Below are positions 9,280 through 20,198 of a stretch of DNA of 64,000 bases, one piece after another. The DNA lies in assembly GCA_029204225.1 (NCBI GenBank), contig CM055095.1, positions 43,114,223-43,178,222 of the forward strand, read 5' to 3'. How positions within the stretch are numbered: position 1 is the stretch's first letter; each line of letters opens with the position of its first letter. The notes below the pieces were generated by a model. The model worked only from the letters and a program-made list of their open reading frames with translations, was not told where the DNA came from and searched no databases. The DNA comes from Diphasiastrum complanatum (Eukaryota; Streptophyta; Lycopodiopsida; Lycopodiales; Lycopodiaceae). Both the position numbers and the translations under genes were made by a program.

Positions 9280-9504
9280 TCTCTTGTGGTCTGAACAATC
9301 GCCGACCGCAGCAGCCATCCTCTCAAATGATTTATCAAGCTGTGAATGTGTGGTTTCGGATTGATCCATACATGTCCTAGTTGGTGATCCATCGAGGTAG
9401 CTGGTCCGTGGCCATTTGTGTGTGCTGGGAGGTGTGCTTGATGTCTCATGAATTTTAGCAGTAGCCTTAGAGACGGCTTTGCACTTCCTTGCAGGTGTCT
9501 TCAT
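9280..9504 (-). pseudogene. Possible first exon of the same remnant
   Basis: A - strand frame starts MKTPARKCKAVSKATAK and runs to SDHKRKG, followed by GTAAAT, a possible splice donor at about 9280. An intron to about 9135 would join it to the coding remnant 8507-9135. It is basic and Ser/Thr-rich. No family recognised. Confidence 0.3.
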
Positions 9505-9529
9505 CTTTTACAGTAGATGATCAAGAAAA

Positions 9530-9870
9530 CAACGATAGTAGAAAGCAATGATAGAAATGTTGTGAGAGCAGAAAGGAATGATAGCAATGAACCAAAAAAA
9601 AAAAGCAAGAAAGCAAGAAAGCAAATTGGAATGAATTGATAGCAGAAAGCAAGATATCAGAAAGCTAGTAGATGAACTGATAGTAGAAAGGAAGATAGCA
9701 ACGTAAACTGATCATAGCAAACGATATGTTCACTGATAGCAAAAAGCAATCGTAATAGAAAACAAGATATCAGAAATCAAGATAACAAAAGAATTGATAG
9801 TAGAAAGTAAGATAGCAATGTGAACTGATCATAGCAGAAAGCAAGGATAGCACTGAATTGATCATTTGGA
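9530..9870. repeat. Degenerate GATAGCAGAAAGCAA tandem repeat
   Basis: Repeated variants of GATAGCAGAAAGCAA and GAACTGATCATAGCA are present. A longer unit of about 118 bp is visible: AGCAACGTAAACTGATCATA near 9697 recurs as AGCAATGTGAACTGATCATA near 9815. No coding support. Confidence 0.65.
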
Positions 9871-10145
9871 GAGCAAAGCATCTATTATCCAAATTCAAAT
9901 TAGATAAAGTAGGCCCATTATTGGTAGGCCCATGTGATTAGTATCCCGATGATTGTCAAGGACGCCTTCATTCCATTAACTCGTGGGACCTATCACTTGC
10001 TCCAAAAAGTGAAAAATATACTACCATAAGTATTGTATTGGAAATATAAATTAGGAATAATAAAATCCACAAAGATTGACATATACTACCAAACAAGTCA
10101 AAATCCAACACTCGTGCACTTGGCTAGACAATTACAATATTTGAA

Positions 10146-10261
<116 letters not shown>

Positions 10262-10414
10262 GTAACTTTGCTAGAATATATCTGAAAACAACACATCAAA
10301 AGCATGTCTTCATCTGAAACCAGCTTTGGACTCGTGTAGTTTGAGAAGGTAGGAGACATCAACAAGAAGAAAATAGCTTAGAATTGGAACTCAACCATAG
10401 CACATGGCTTCCCG

Positions 10415-11003
10415 CCACCAACACCCTGATTGTAGAAGTTTGAGAACTGTGATATCTGTCAAAAAATGTCCTCCGTCCATGCCATCATGTGAAAACAAGA
10501 TAAGTTCAGGTACTTCATGCGGCAAAACACGTCTTCATAAAATATCATCCCTTCCTCGGTGATACAATTGTCCAGCAATCAATTGATAAGGTTGTGCCTT
10601 AAGAATCAATTGTCTCTTTTGTACTTTTGTCAAGGAATCATTAGGTTAGCCTAGCATTAGATATTCAACAATATTCACTACCCACTTATGTACTACTTCA
10701 ACATAAAACAATGCAGGTAGTTCATCATCCACTTTAGTATTAACTGGTGCTGATTCAATACTTGAGACATGGTCAGCCAGATAATGTTGCTTACCCTTTC
10801 GAATCATAACACGAAAATCAAATTTTGTCAATAAAAGTAGCCATATTGCAATATGTCTCGTGTTACATGTCTTGTTCAAGGCGAACTGCATGACTCTTTG
10901 AAATGAACTAGGTGCATTGCAAAGTCCAAACGACATAACTTTATAAGCATAAGTTTTTCATTCTGTTGCAAAAGCTATTTTATGGCAATCTGCAGGTGCA
11001 ATC
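10415..11003 (-). pseudogene. Fragment H: gypsy RT/RNase H/IN remnant with internal deletion
   Basis: Read on the - strand: an IAPADCHKIAFATE-like RT segment, VMSFGLCNAPSSFQ (RT), directly followed by LNKTCNTRHIAIWLLLL, which corresponds to the end of RNase H in element D. The RT palm with YxDD and most of RNase H are therefore missing. It continues through KGKQHYLAD, EYLMLG and LTKVQK into the integrase zinc-finger region (HDGMDGGHF near 10490). Several stops are present. Same family as D. It provides an empty-site comparison for the TIR element inside D. Confidence 0.8.
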
Positions 11004-11646
11004 GATGAAGGATTTCAGATCAATGATGATTCAATCCATAAAAAGATCTTGGGTTACAAAAGAAGCCACTCTACCAATCTCACCAATGTAGAAAAATCAG
11101 CATCTACACACAAAATGAGATGCAAACTTTAATAGAACTTGATCAAACATGAATCAAAAGATAAAGTATTGTTGCTATCCATACAAAACTAGCAAGCTAC
11201 TGTATTTCACATATGTAAATCCAAAAATAACAAATATAGATCATTTTACACATAGAATTGCATGCAATCACAAGTATAGTGCACAATGGATAGTAGAACC
11301 CAAGAGAAGCATGTATAAGCATGAAATGAGATAGAAAAGAGAGAAGATATGTCTCTCAATGAGTTAAATCCTTTTATAACATGTCCAAACCCTATTTGGC
11401 CACTGGACTTTTCCACCAAAATGTAAACCCTACTATTTCTGGGTCTAGATTCAAAGTACCCAACATTCAAATTTGAATCTACTCAAACTCGACTTCTAAA
11501 TTTCCCACACTTTCAAAAAGTGTTTATTCAAATGAATTTAGACTAATGAACTTTGAAAAGTCAAACTCTAAGTCAAACAAAGTTGGCCTCAATTTTTCAA
11601 ATATGAAAATGTAGCAAATATGATCAAACTAGTTGAACCTTTCAAA
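11004..11646 (-). repeat. 3' LTR of copia fragment I (family C)
   Basis: The reverse complement of the family C LTR can be followed over its full length (about 643 bp), clearly diverged from LTRs at 15026-29690. Both terminal dinucleotides have changed, and the CACACGTGTG box is lost (CACATATGTA-like). It interrupts gypsy fragment H at 11003. Confidence 0.85.
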
Positions 11647-12530
11647 CTCCCTCTTCAACTAGTTTTAGCATAGACTTTGATAATACTCTAAATGAAGTCC
11701 TATGCTTTATGAAAAAGTCCTTTCCCAATGCTTTGGTAAAGATATCAGCTACACATTCCCTTGAGGACACTTGTTGAAGATATCAGCTACACATTCCCTT
11801 GAGGAAACATTCCCTTGAGGACAGCTGTTGAAGCTCTACCTCCTTTGCAATGACTTGCTCCCTCAAAAAATGATATTGCACCTCAATATGCTTGCTCCTA
11901 GCATGAAAGATAGGATTGGTTGCCAACCTTTGGGCTGATTGATTGTCAAGATGATTGGGCTCTCTAAAAAATCCAGCAAGTGAAGATCCTTGATCATCCT
12001 CTTGATCCATAACATCTCCTTTGTGCAATGTGTAAGAGCTTTGTACTCGGCCTCACTAGATGACAATGAGATAGTGGCTTGTTTCTTCGACATCCATGAT
12101 ATAGCTCTATCATCTATGAAAATACAATGAGCACTAATGGATTTCCTATCCATTACAGCTCCAACATAGTCCGAATCTGAAAATCCAAATGACGATCCCT
12201 CATACAATATGCCAAAACCTTGAGTTCCAATGATGTACCTCAAAACTCATTTCCCTGGCTTCCAATGCTCCTCACTAGGATCTTGCATGAATTGACTCAA
12301 TCTTCCAACACAATAGCTTAGATCTGGTCTAGTAATGGTTAGATAGATGAGTGAACCAACTAGCTTTCTATAGAGAGTAATGTCCTTGAAGGATCTTTCA
12401 CTACTTCTTATAGTTAGCTTTACATGAGACTCCATAGGTGTATCACTAGATTTTGCATCTACCATATGAAATCTTTCTAGTTCGACAAATGAAAGTAGAT
12501 TGAGAAAATCTAATGACTTCTATTCCCAAA
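11647..12530 (-). pseudogene. Copia fragment I: RT C-terminus and RNase H remnant (family C)
   Basis: PPT complement CTCCCTCTTC lies at 11647-11656, then - strand pol: VELQQLSSREC, SKHIEVQYHF, SSSEAEYKAL, GFSDSDY, RYIIGTQGFGILYE, and upstream RT end with ERSFKDITLYRKL and TRPDLSYCVGRLSQ. Frameshifts, lost codons and a local triplication of ACATTCCCTTGAGGA near 11745-11820 show decay. It matters because it keeps the RT C-terminus joined normally to RNase H, unlike the copies in the array, so family C once had RT. Confidence 0.85.
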
Positions 12531-12604
12531 TGTCGGATAATTCTCCTACTAATCGACTAATCGACATTTTAATCTTCGTCCAACTCATTATCCAAACCTG
12601 CAAG

Positions 12605-12778
12605 TTTAATGCTTAGTGTTAATGGATGTTAGTGTCAGATCCTCCATTCATGTTGAAATCTAAACTATACTATTGCTCTCATGGGAACAAACCTCCACGT
12701 GACAACTAACTCCGTCTCTTTGATGCTAGATTGACTAGATCTTGGATTCAGGTTAGGCAAGGAAAGAAACCCACCACA
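12605..12778 (+). repeat. Gypsy LTR 3'-end fragment (family of element D)
   Basis: About 174 bp match 34357-34530, the end of the 5' LTR of D, and stop at its terminal CACA. No PBS follows, so this is the end of a truncated 3' or solo LTR. Confidence 0.85.
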
Positions 12779-14360
12779 ACATAATATACATCCAGCATGC
12801 TTCTTTTTTGTGAATGTAGGTAGTTTCATTTGGTTGCATCTAACTATCACAATACATGTAAAAGCAAATGAGCTAAAGGAAAATGACATTAAGAAGCTTC
12901 TCAAATACAATGATGTCATGGATAAAACATATAACGTGCCCTTCTTTTTTTCATATTACTAAAGAATGTGAATGCCATAATCTCATCAACAATACATCCA
13001 AAGTAACTGATTAAAAAGCATTTCTTGTTGTTAGTTTGTATGTAAGTTATGAGCTCAATTAAAATTTAACATTAACCTACAACTGGAATTAAATCACATA
13101 ATAGTGTTGGATTTTCCATCAACAACAATATGCAATATTTTATGCACCAGGGTTTTCCGCAGAGGGATGGCCAAAAGTCTACGCATTAAAAACATTGACA
13201 AGATCTTGGCAATGACAATGAAGAAATGTTCAATGTTGTTGATTTCGTACATATGCATTGTTACAATACCCACTTATCCATCACATTGTTAGAATACCTA
13301 CCTACTATGCACTTAAAATAGAAACTTATTCACATCATAACACAATAAAATTATCAAATACATATAACACATTCAGGATGCTCTAATTTTGTAAATGTAG
13401 GTAGTTTCACTCCTTCGTATCCAAGTATCACAATACACATGAAAATAAAAAAATGAAGAAAAATGGCTTCAAGAAACCCAAATACACCAAAAATCATGAA
13501 TAAAGCATATAATTTGCTTCTTTTTTTAATATTAATTTGCTTCTTTTTTTAATATTAGTAAAGAATGCCAATGCTATAATCTCATCAACAACACGTCTAA
13601 AATAACCTCATCAACGGAACGTCTAATCTCATCTGCATCTTATGAAAATTAGACACTCTTCAATGGTTAGTTAATGTGTTTATTGCACATGTAGATCACA
13701 CATTACAACTAGCCCCATACACATTGAAGTACCTGAAACACAATCACAAATATTGCATTCTAATATTACTACCCAAACAATGCCCATTAATGTGCTCATT
13801 GCCACATGTAGATCACACATTACAACTAGCCCCATACACAAATAGGTACTTGAAACACAATCATGAATATTGCAATCTAATAATACTACCCAGACAATGC
13901 CTACATAGTACCCTTGTGGAGAACTTCCAATCAATCGACTAGTTACTGCTTATGACTATCAACATTTCTGTACATGTTATTTTCTTTTGGGAAAAACTAT
14001 AGTATCATGCAAAAATTAATTGAAGGTAATGTTGGATAGATTAGCTTGTAACAAAACAATCACACTATGATCATGAATTATTTGTCATTATTAGTTAATA
14101 TCTAGGTACTGAGCTAAGTTGAAGCTCAAAATTTGCTTACAATTGCAAACAAATCACATATTGGTGTTGGATTTTCCACCAACAAGAATATGCAATATTT
14201 TGTGTACCAGGGTTTTTCACCTAATTCATGGACCAAGATCTATGCATTAAAAACTTTGACAAGATCTTGGTGATGCTACTTAAGAAATGTTCAATGTTAC
14301 TAGTTTTCTACATATGCATTGTTACAATTCCCATCTATCCATCATTTTCTAATATTAACT
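12779..14360. repeat. Direct repeats of about 250 bp (13040-13290 and 14105-14352) and partial copies
   Basis: The 13040-13290 block (TGTTGGATTTTCCATCAAC ... CATATGCATTGTTACAAT) recurs at 14105-14352 about 1.06 kb later. A second block (GTAGGTAGTTTCA...CATAATCTCATCAACA) occurs at about 12795-13000 and 13385-13610. The whole probably is one long internally repetitive LTR or a decayed satellite. No coding support. Confidence 0.65.
13671..13905. repeat. 116-bp tandem duplication
   Basis: Two adjacent units, each starting TTAATGTG and containing GTAGATCACACATTACAAC, at 13671 and 13787, with about 90% identity by eye. Confidence 0.85.
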
Positions 14361-14792
14361 TTTCTTTGTTGAATGCTCGTGATAGAATGTAACCTTGCTC
14401 TTTTGATTTGATATACCTTTTCCCTGTCTAAATTAATGATTGTCATGGATTGCAATCTTGCTCCCTTGAATTGGATTTGGATGTCAATACAATAACACGT
14501 GAAAGAGGTCCTAGTATAATAATTCGATACTAAAATACCTTCTTAACCTACCTAAATAGCCCAATGAGAAGCAAAATATATATATATTAGCTTTATCTGA
14601 CTTTGGTAACAGGCACATTTCGCTTTTGTTTGCAGCCAGTTTCAACAAAAAACATCTGCCATGCACCCAGGTCGCACGATTATACAATGAGATTATCAAA
14701 CACATCTCTTTTCTTGGGGAACGATAAAATCTTTTATACTACATAATTCACTAATTTTGTGGAAATCTATAATGACTAGGCTACCACATAAC

Positions 14793-14814
14793 TTGGCGCC
14801 ATTGCCGGGGAGAC
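14793..14814 (+). other. Gypsy-type primer binding site (element J)
   Basis: TTGGCGCCATTGCCGGGGAG follows a likely LTR end ...CTACCACA at 14788 and resembles the Athila/Tat-type plant gypsy PBS. It marks a gypsy element (J) whose LTR must lie upstream, within the repeated region before 14788; I cannot place its left end. Confidence 0.75.
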
Positions 14815-14877
14815 GAATCTTTGTCTTTTCATGATTTTTAAGTGTATTAAGTCCGCTAAATCTTATTCATGTAATGT

Positions 14878-14997
14878 ATGCCAAGAGATCAGCCATGCAC
14901 AACTATTGAGCAGAAATGTTTAGAACGAGCACAACAATTAGAATCTTATAGAAAGACACGTGATTTCACTTCCAGAATCTGCAAAATTTACCAATAA
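14878..14997 (+). pseudogene. Element J: start of a gypsy gag, truncated
   Basis: An ATG 64 bp after the PBS opens MPRDQPCTTIEQKCLERAQQ and ends in TAA after 39 codons; the copia array begins at 15026. The position relative to the PBS suggests gag, but no diagnostic domain remains. Its continuation is not found on the other side of the array. Confidence 0.4.
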
Positions 14998-15025
14998 GAG
15001 CTAGATTAAGTCCTAAAGTGTTTGA

Positions 15026-15675
15026 TGTGAAAGATTCAACTAGTTTCATCACATTTTGCAATATTTCCATATTTGGCATATTGAGGCCAAAACTTGTTTT
15101 AGACTTAGAGGTTGACTTTTCAAAGTTCATTAGTCTAAGTTTCATTTGAATAAACACTTTTTGAAAGTGTGGGAAAGATAGAATGCGAGTTTGAATAGAT
15201 TCAATTTGAATAAGTTGGGTACATTGAATCTAGACCCAAAATTGGTAGGGTTAGCATTTTGGTGGGAAAGCCAAGTGGCCAAATAGGTTTTGGACCTGCT
15301 ATAAAAGGATGTAGATCGTGGAGAGAGTCATCTTCTCTCTTCTCTATCTCATTTCATGCTTATACATGGTTCTCTTGGGTTCTACTATCCATTGGTGCAC
15401 TATCTTGGTGATTGCTTGCAATTCTATGTGTAGAATGATCTATATTTGTTATTTTTGGATCCACACGTGTGAAATACAGTAGCTTGCTGGTTTTGTATGG
15501 ACAGCAACAGTACATAATCATTTCATTCAAGTTTGATCAAGTTCTATTAGTGTTTCTATCTCAAATTGTGTGTAGATGCTGATTTTTCTACATTGGTGAA
15601 ATTGGTAGTGTATTTCTCTTTCTAACCAAAGATCATTCAAGTAGATTGGATCTTAAGGATCTGAAATCTTTCACA
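15026..15675 (+). repeat. LTR 1 of family C array
   Basis: 650 bp, TGTGAAAG...TCTTTCACA. TATAAAAG sits at 15300-15307 and CACACGTGTG at 15462-15471. It differs from LTR2/LTR3 at scattered positions in both halves; some 3'-half variants are shared with LTR4. Confidence 0.95.
15300..15307 (+). promoter_or_regulatory. TATA box of family C LTR (TATAAAAG)
   Basis: A consensus plant TATA box 274 bp into the LTR, kept at the same offset in the other LTRs (for example 21056-21063). Confidence 0.7.
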
Positions 15676-15687
15676 TGGTATCAGAGC
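15676..15687 (+). other. Primer binding site, initiator tRNA-Met type (unit 1)
   Basis: TGGTATCAGAGC directly after LTR1. It is the only PBS in the array; units 2 and 3 lack one, so they could not be primed for reverse transcription in the normal way. Confidence 0.95.
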
Positions 15688-16275
15688 TTGTGTTTCAGGT
15701 TATGAAAGAGGAAATCAGATCTATCAATTATTTGGTGAAGATATCAAGTCTAGAGCATGCTAGAGAGGATTCTACACCGAAATCGGATTTTTTGCTTTTG
15801 TAGATTGGATCTTTTGTAGATCAAAATACTAAATAGGTCAATATACTTGTTCAATTCCGTTTTTTGAATTCACATGCTGGATTTGGCCGATTTTTGGATC
15901 ATTGGTTCAGCCTAAGTGGTGGCTTATTGATTGCATATCAAATTTTCAGCATTTGCATGTAGATTTGGAATAGTCAATTTTTTGTGATTTTGTCAAAACC
16001 CTAATTTTGATTGGATATCTAGATAGTGAGGTTTCTGGATTTCATTTGAGTGTGTTTCAATCTTAGGAAGTGGCAAAAGTCATTAGATTGAGGATAGATC
16101 ATAGGTTGATCAAGATTCCATGAGTCTATGTGTTGATTTGTTTGGATAAGTGCTAGAAGAGAATTTGTGAGATAGTTTCAAATCTTGGTGATTTCTTTTG
16201 AAAGCATTTGTTGTTGTTCAAAGGAGTGCTTTTTGCATTGAAGCAGGTTGAAAGAGAAGATCAGGTCATTGCTAC
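15688..16275 (+). other. 5' leader of unit 1
   Basis: About 590 bp of T-rich untranslated sequence between PBS and the gag ATG. No convincing ORF, and shorter than the leader of family A. Confidence 0.7.
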
Positions 16276-19200
16276 ATGGCAACCTCAATTGGAGTCATGT
16301 TGGAAGCCAATGATAGGCTTACCTCAAGTAACTATTCATTATGGAAAGTGAGGATGGAGTCACTTCTTGAGATGAATGATGTTTTGGATATTGTTGTAGG
16401 TTTGGAGGAGAGACCAGCAACACAACAAGATCAATTGAGGTATGACAAGAGGGCTAAGAAGGCTCTACACATGATAAAGATGAATGTTACCAATGAACTT
16501 CTCAAGGAAGTTGGTAAGTGCACATCATCTTTAAAAGTTTGGAATTCATTGAAAAAGCTTTATGAATCCAAATCTACTTCTAGAGTGTTGACTCTAAGAA
16601 GGCAAATCTTTTCTTGTTTGCAAAAGAATGAAGAAAGTCCAAGTACTTTTGTTTTGAGAATGAAAGCATTGAATGATGAGTTAGCTTGCATAGATGAAAG
16701 CATTAAGGAAGGAGAGCTTATTCAAGTGATTCTTAATGGCTTGTTAGATGCTCATGATAACATTGTTCAAAGTATTGCTATTCAAAAGACTTTGCCAAGT
16801 TTGATGGATCTTCAAGAGATCTTGATCAATGAGGAATATAGGCTTCAAGCAAGAGGTGGATCTACATCGACACTTCAAGAGGATGCTATGTTCACAAAGG
16901 GCAAATTCAAGGGCAAAACCAAAAGCAAGTGGTCTAAAGGGCAAGCTCAAGTGGATTCTTCTTCAAGTGGCAAAAAGAGGAATAGATCAAAGCTCAAGTG
17001 CTTCTATTGTGGCATCAAAGGACACTTTGCAGGTGAGTGCTACAAGAAGAAGAGAGATCAAGGAGACAAGCAAGGTAATCTTACTCTTGATGAGGATGGT
17101 TTGGATGTGCAAGATGCAAATGATGATGCTTTTGTGATGTCTTCATGTATGCTTGCTAATGATGGAGATCTAGATCCTTGGTGGATTGATAGTGAAGCAA
17201 GTTCACACATGACCTTTCACAAAGAGTATTTCACTTCTTTGTTGGCATATGGAGATGACAAGAGGGTGATCTACATGGCCAATGATGGTGAGTGTGCAGT
17301 CAAAGGGATTGGCACAATTCCTATTCCTCTCTCTACAAATAGGATTGTTCATTTGGAAGATGTCTTGTTTATTCCATCTATTACCAAGAATTTTCTTAGT
17401 GTGAGTCAAATGCTAAGTAAGGGCCTCAAGGTGGAGTTTGATGGAGATGCTTGTTTGATCAAAAGGAAGGATATCTTGATTGGAAAAGGTAAAAGGCAAG
17501 GGAAGTTGTTCAAACTTGATGCTTGTGTTATTGCTAACCAAGTTCGATGTGTTGCAAGGGAGCAAATTTCTATTCAAAAGGTTTGGCACAAAAGGATGGG
17601 ACACTTCAACTTCAAGTCATTAGAGGTAATGGCAAGGAAGAAGGTTTTGATTGGTCTTCCAAGTTCCTTAAGTAATGACAAGCATGTTTGTGATTCTTGT
17701 GCTTTGTCTAAGTCACATAGACTACCTTATACTAGATCTATTTCTAGATCTACAAAGCCTTTTCAACTTGTACATTCGGATATTCATGGATTTACTACAA
17801 TTAGCAATAGTGGAGCTAAGATGTATGTAACATTCATTGATGATTTTAGTAGATTTTGTTGGATCTATCTACTAAAGAGCAAGGATGAAGTGTATGATGT
17901 CTTTGTCAAGTTCAAGAATGCAAGGGAGAACCAATTTTCCACAAAGATCAAGTGCTTGAGAGGTGACAATGGTGGTGAGTACATATCTAACAAGTTCAAG
18001 GCCTTTTGTGATGAGCATGGGACCAAGAGGGAGTATACAACATCAAGGCCCCCACAACAAAATGGAGTGGCTGAAAGGAAGAATAGAACTTTATGTAAAA
18101 GTGCTAAAGCTATGAGGTTAAGTGCTAATCTTGACAAACCATTTTGGGATCAAGCTTTGTTGTGTGCCAATTTCTTGTGCAATATGTGGCCGAGTGCTAT
18201 TTTGCATGGAAGGACACCTTTTGAGATGCTATTCAAGAGGAGGCCGAGTGTCAACTTTCTAAGAACCTTTGGATGCACATGCTATGTCAACATTACTTTT
18301 GATGATAGGACCAAGGAGGATCCATCTTCAAGAAGAGGTATTTTTGTTGGATATAGTGAGGTGAGTAAAGCCTACAAGGTTTACATTCCTTCTACTAACA
18401 AAGTGATTGTTGGTAGAGATGTCATTTTTGATGAGGGAAACATTCCAAAGGTGTCTTCAAGCATGATTGATGGTAAAGTAGATGGTTCTAACATTCTTGA
18501 TGTTGATGAGAAGGATCCTACTTTGGATGGTGTTGATGATGGACCTTCATCAAGTCAAAAGCCAAGGAGAACATCAATAGAAAGACAAGTACCTTCAAGG
18601 CTCACATATGATCAAAAGGGTAAGAAAGTAGTTTCTGAAAATTATATTGCTTTCCTAACCTCTTTGGATGAGCCTACAAGTGTAGATCAAGCAAGGAAAG
18701 AAGAGGAGTGGATCCAACCAATGGATCTTGAGTATCGATCTCTTATGAAGAGTGGAACATCTTTTGGAAGATCTTCTTGTGTACATGGAGCTATGCAAGT
18801 GGATGGATGTTATCTTGCTGTAAAATCAAGTAATGGATCTGGAAAACAAATTTTGTTCAATGACTTTGATGGTCAAGTTGAAGATCAAGAGGTTGATCTC
18901 AGAGCGCTTCAACTAGTCAAAAGGGAAGTTGGCAATTTGGAGCTAGTCAAGAGCATCAAAGGAGAGGTAATTGGCAAGGGTGTTATGGATCTATTTTTGC
19001 AGCATATTGAAGACTCAAGTAAGGTCAAAGGAGAAGCAAAGAAGTGTTGTTCAAGTTTACTTTACTTGTTCTACCTCATGTTTGAGCAATTTCATGTGGA
19101 TGTGTGCAAATTGTCAAGATATGGTAAAACTAGCTACATTGGTGAGCATTATTTTGATGTTGGATTTGTACTAGAATTATTGGCTGATTTTGCTGATGGA

Positions 19201-19281
19201 AATGAAGCTATTGGAGGTTCATTATGTCACTCATCCATGGCTAAGCTCTCAAGTGTTGAGCTACTTGGTGCCAATACTTAG
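16276..19281 (+). CDS. gag-pol: Chimeric Gag-PR-IN fused to a foreign segment (no RT)
   Basis: 1001 codons. Residues 1 to about 828 are copia: Gag with SNYSLWKVRMESLLE, CCHC knuckle at 242-255 (CFYCGIKGHFAGEC), protease site DSE at 305-307 (the expected Gly is Glu, so protease is probably dead), integrase zinc finger, and catalytic D502, D564, E600 with D-x35-E spacing. Copia homology stops at about 18760, just after MKSGT, where element A continues into RT. From there the frame stays open for about 173 codons of unrelated sequence ending LLGANT. RT is absent. The start matches that of element A in position and N-terminal sequence. Integrase looks intact, so the product might still bind ends if supplied with RT and protease. 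Unit 2 reads through the terminal stop. Confidence 0.85.
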   Translation: MATSIGVMLEANDRLTSSNYSLWKVRMESLLEMNDVLDIVVGLEERPATQQDQLRYDKRAKKALHMIKMNVTNELLKEVGKCTSSLKVWNSLKKLYESKSTSRVLTLRRQIFSCLQKNEESPSTFVLRMKALNDELACIDESIKEGELIQVILNGLLDAHDNIVQSIAIQKTLPSLMDLQEILINEEYRLQARGGSTSTLQEDAMFTKGKFKGKTKSKWSKGQAQVDSSSSGKKRNRSKLKCFYCGIKGHFAGECYKKKRDQGDKQGNLTLDEDGLDVQDANDDAFVMSSCMLANDGDLDPWWIDSEASSHMTFHKEYFTSLLAYGDDKRVIYMANDGECAVKGIGTIPIPLSTNRIVHLEDVLFIPSITKNFLSVSQMLSKGLKVEFDGDACLIKRKDILIGKGKRQGKLFKLDACVIANQVRCVAREQISIQKVWHKRMGHFNFKSLEVMARKKVLIGLPSSLSNDKHVCDSCALSKSHRLPYTRSISRSTKPFQLVHSDIHGFTTISNSGAKMYVTFIDDFSRFCWIYLLKSKDEVYDVFVKFKNARENQFSTKIKCLRGDNGGEYISNKFKAFCDEHGTKREYTTSRPPQQNGVAERKNRTLCKSAKAMRLSANLDKPFWDQALLCANFLCNMWPSAILHGRTPFEMLFKRRPSVNFLRTFGCTCYVNITFDDRTKEDPSSRRGIFVGYSEVSKAYKVYIPSTNKVIVGRDVIFDEGNIPKVSSSMIDGKVDGSNILDVDEKDPTLDGVDDGPSSSQKPRRTSIERQVPSRLTYDQKGKKVVSENYIAFLTSLDEPTSVDQARKEEEWIQPMDLEYRSLMKSGTSFGRSSCVHGAMQVDGCYLAVKSSNGSGKQILFNDFDGQVEDQEVDLRALQLVKREVGNLELVKSIKGEVIGKGVMDLFLQHIEDSSKVKGEAKKCCSSLLYLFYLMFEQFHVDVCKLSRYGKTSYIGEHYFDVGFVLELLADFADGNEAIGGSLCHSSMAKLSSVELLGANT

Positions 19282-20198
19282 AGATTGTCAATTTTTGGTG
19301 AATTCATGGTCATTTTCTTGTGTCAAGATATGCCTCACTCACCTTTATGACTTTAATTCAAGCCAAAAAACACACTCACACACTTGAGTAGGGGTGAACA
19401 ATGTGACTTGGATATCAAATTTTTCTCCTAGTACTTGCCAACAATTCTTATCACCTTGTATAGGTAGATTTTGCCTTTATGAGTGTTTGTGCTTTAAAAA
19501 TTCACTAATATTTCACTTGGAGGACTGATCCAAGAGTATCTTCTAGCATTTATATGCTTCTAGACTCAGCCCTTTCACTGTTGAACAAATCTAGAATGAA
19601 GGTATAATGGATTTCAATCTCCCCCCTTGCAAATCACTCCTTAATCTGTGGTTTATAGCACTCTTTCTCTCTCAACTTCAATGTACACTCAAAAAATCAG
19701 GTAGATCTTGAAGATGGACTAGTGCAAACTACTTGGTTTATGGAGTCATGTGGTGCTAGATTTGCATCATTAATTTACTCACCTACTCATGGATTTCCAA
19801 GGTTTGATGGTGTCTTGTGGCAAGATGAAGATGGAGGCTCATTCATGGAGTAATGGTGGATACAAGGCAACAAAGGACAAAGAAGGAGGAGACATGCAAG
19901 CAAAAGTTGATCACTCACATTTATTGTTTGTTTGCTGTATTTTTCCTAAGGGTTCAGGGTTGGAAGCATGGTGGAATCATTTCATTTACATTCTATTTGA
20001 TTCTTCATGTTCTAGTCACATTTTTACATGTAAAATTGATGTAAGAAATAGTGAAGCATCCCAAGTGGACACTATTCTCTATATCAACTATGGTTGTTTC
20101 TATTTTGAGCATTAGATGTTCATTGAAAGGAGATCTATTCTTAGGAAGAAGATCATTCTTATGATGGATCAAAGTTCTATTGGCAAAAACTATGCTAG
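18761..20198 (+). other. Foreign block replacing RT, unit 1
   Basis: 1438 bp with no visible copia homology, bounded by MKSGT of pre-RT on the left and by GAGCATTGGAAG (start of the RT/RNase H connection) on the right. The first ~520 bp continue the gag-pol frame and include NGSGKQILFNDF, LRALQLVKREV and LLYLFYLMFEQF. The remainder is stop-rich and looks like an untranslated region (CT tracts, CACACTCACACAC). No intron, PBS or LTR was seen in it. Origin may be a transduced host or transposon sequence; I do not recognise it. Confidence 0.75.

Noticed and set aside
18761-20198. A large intron separating IN from RNase H in family C
   Set aside because: RT itself is missing, no convincing donor/acceptor pair bounds the block, and fragment I shows normal RT-RNase H contiguity.
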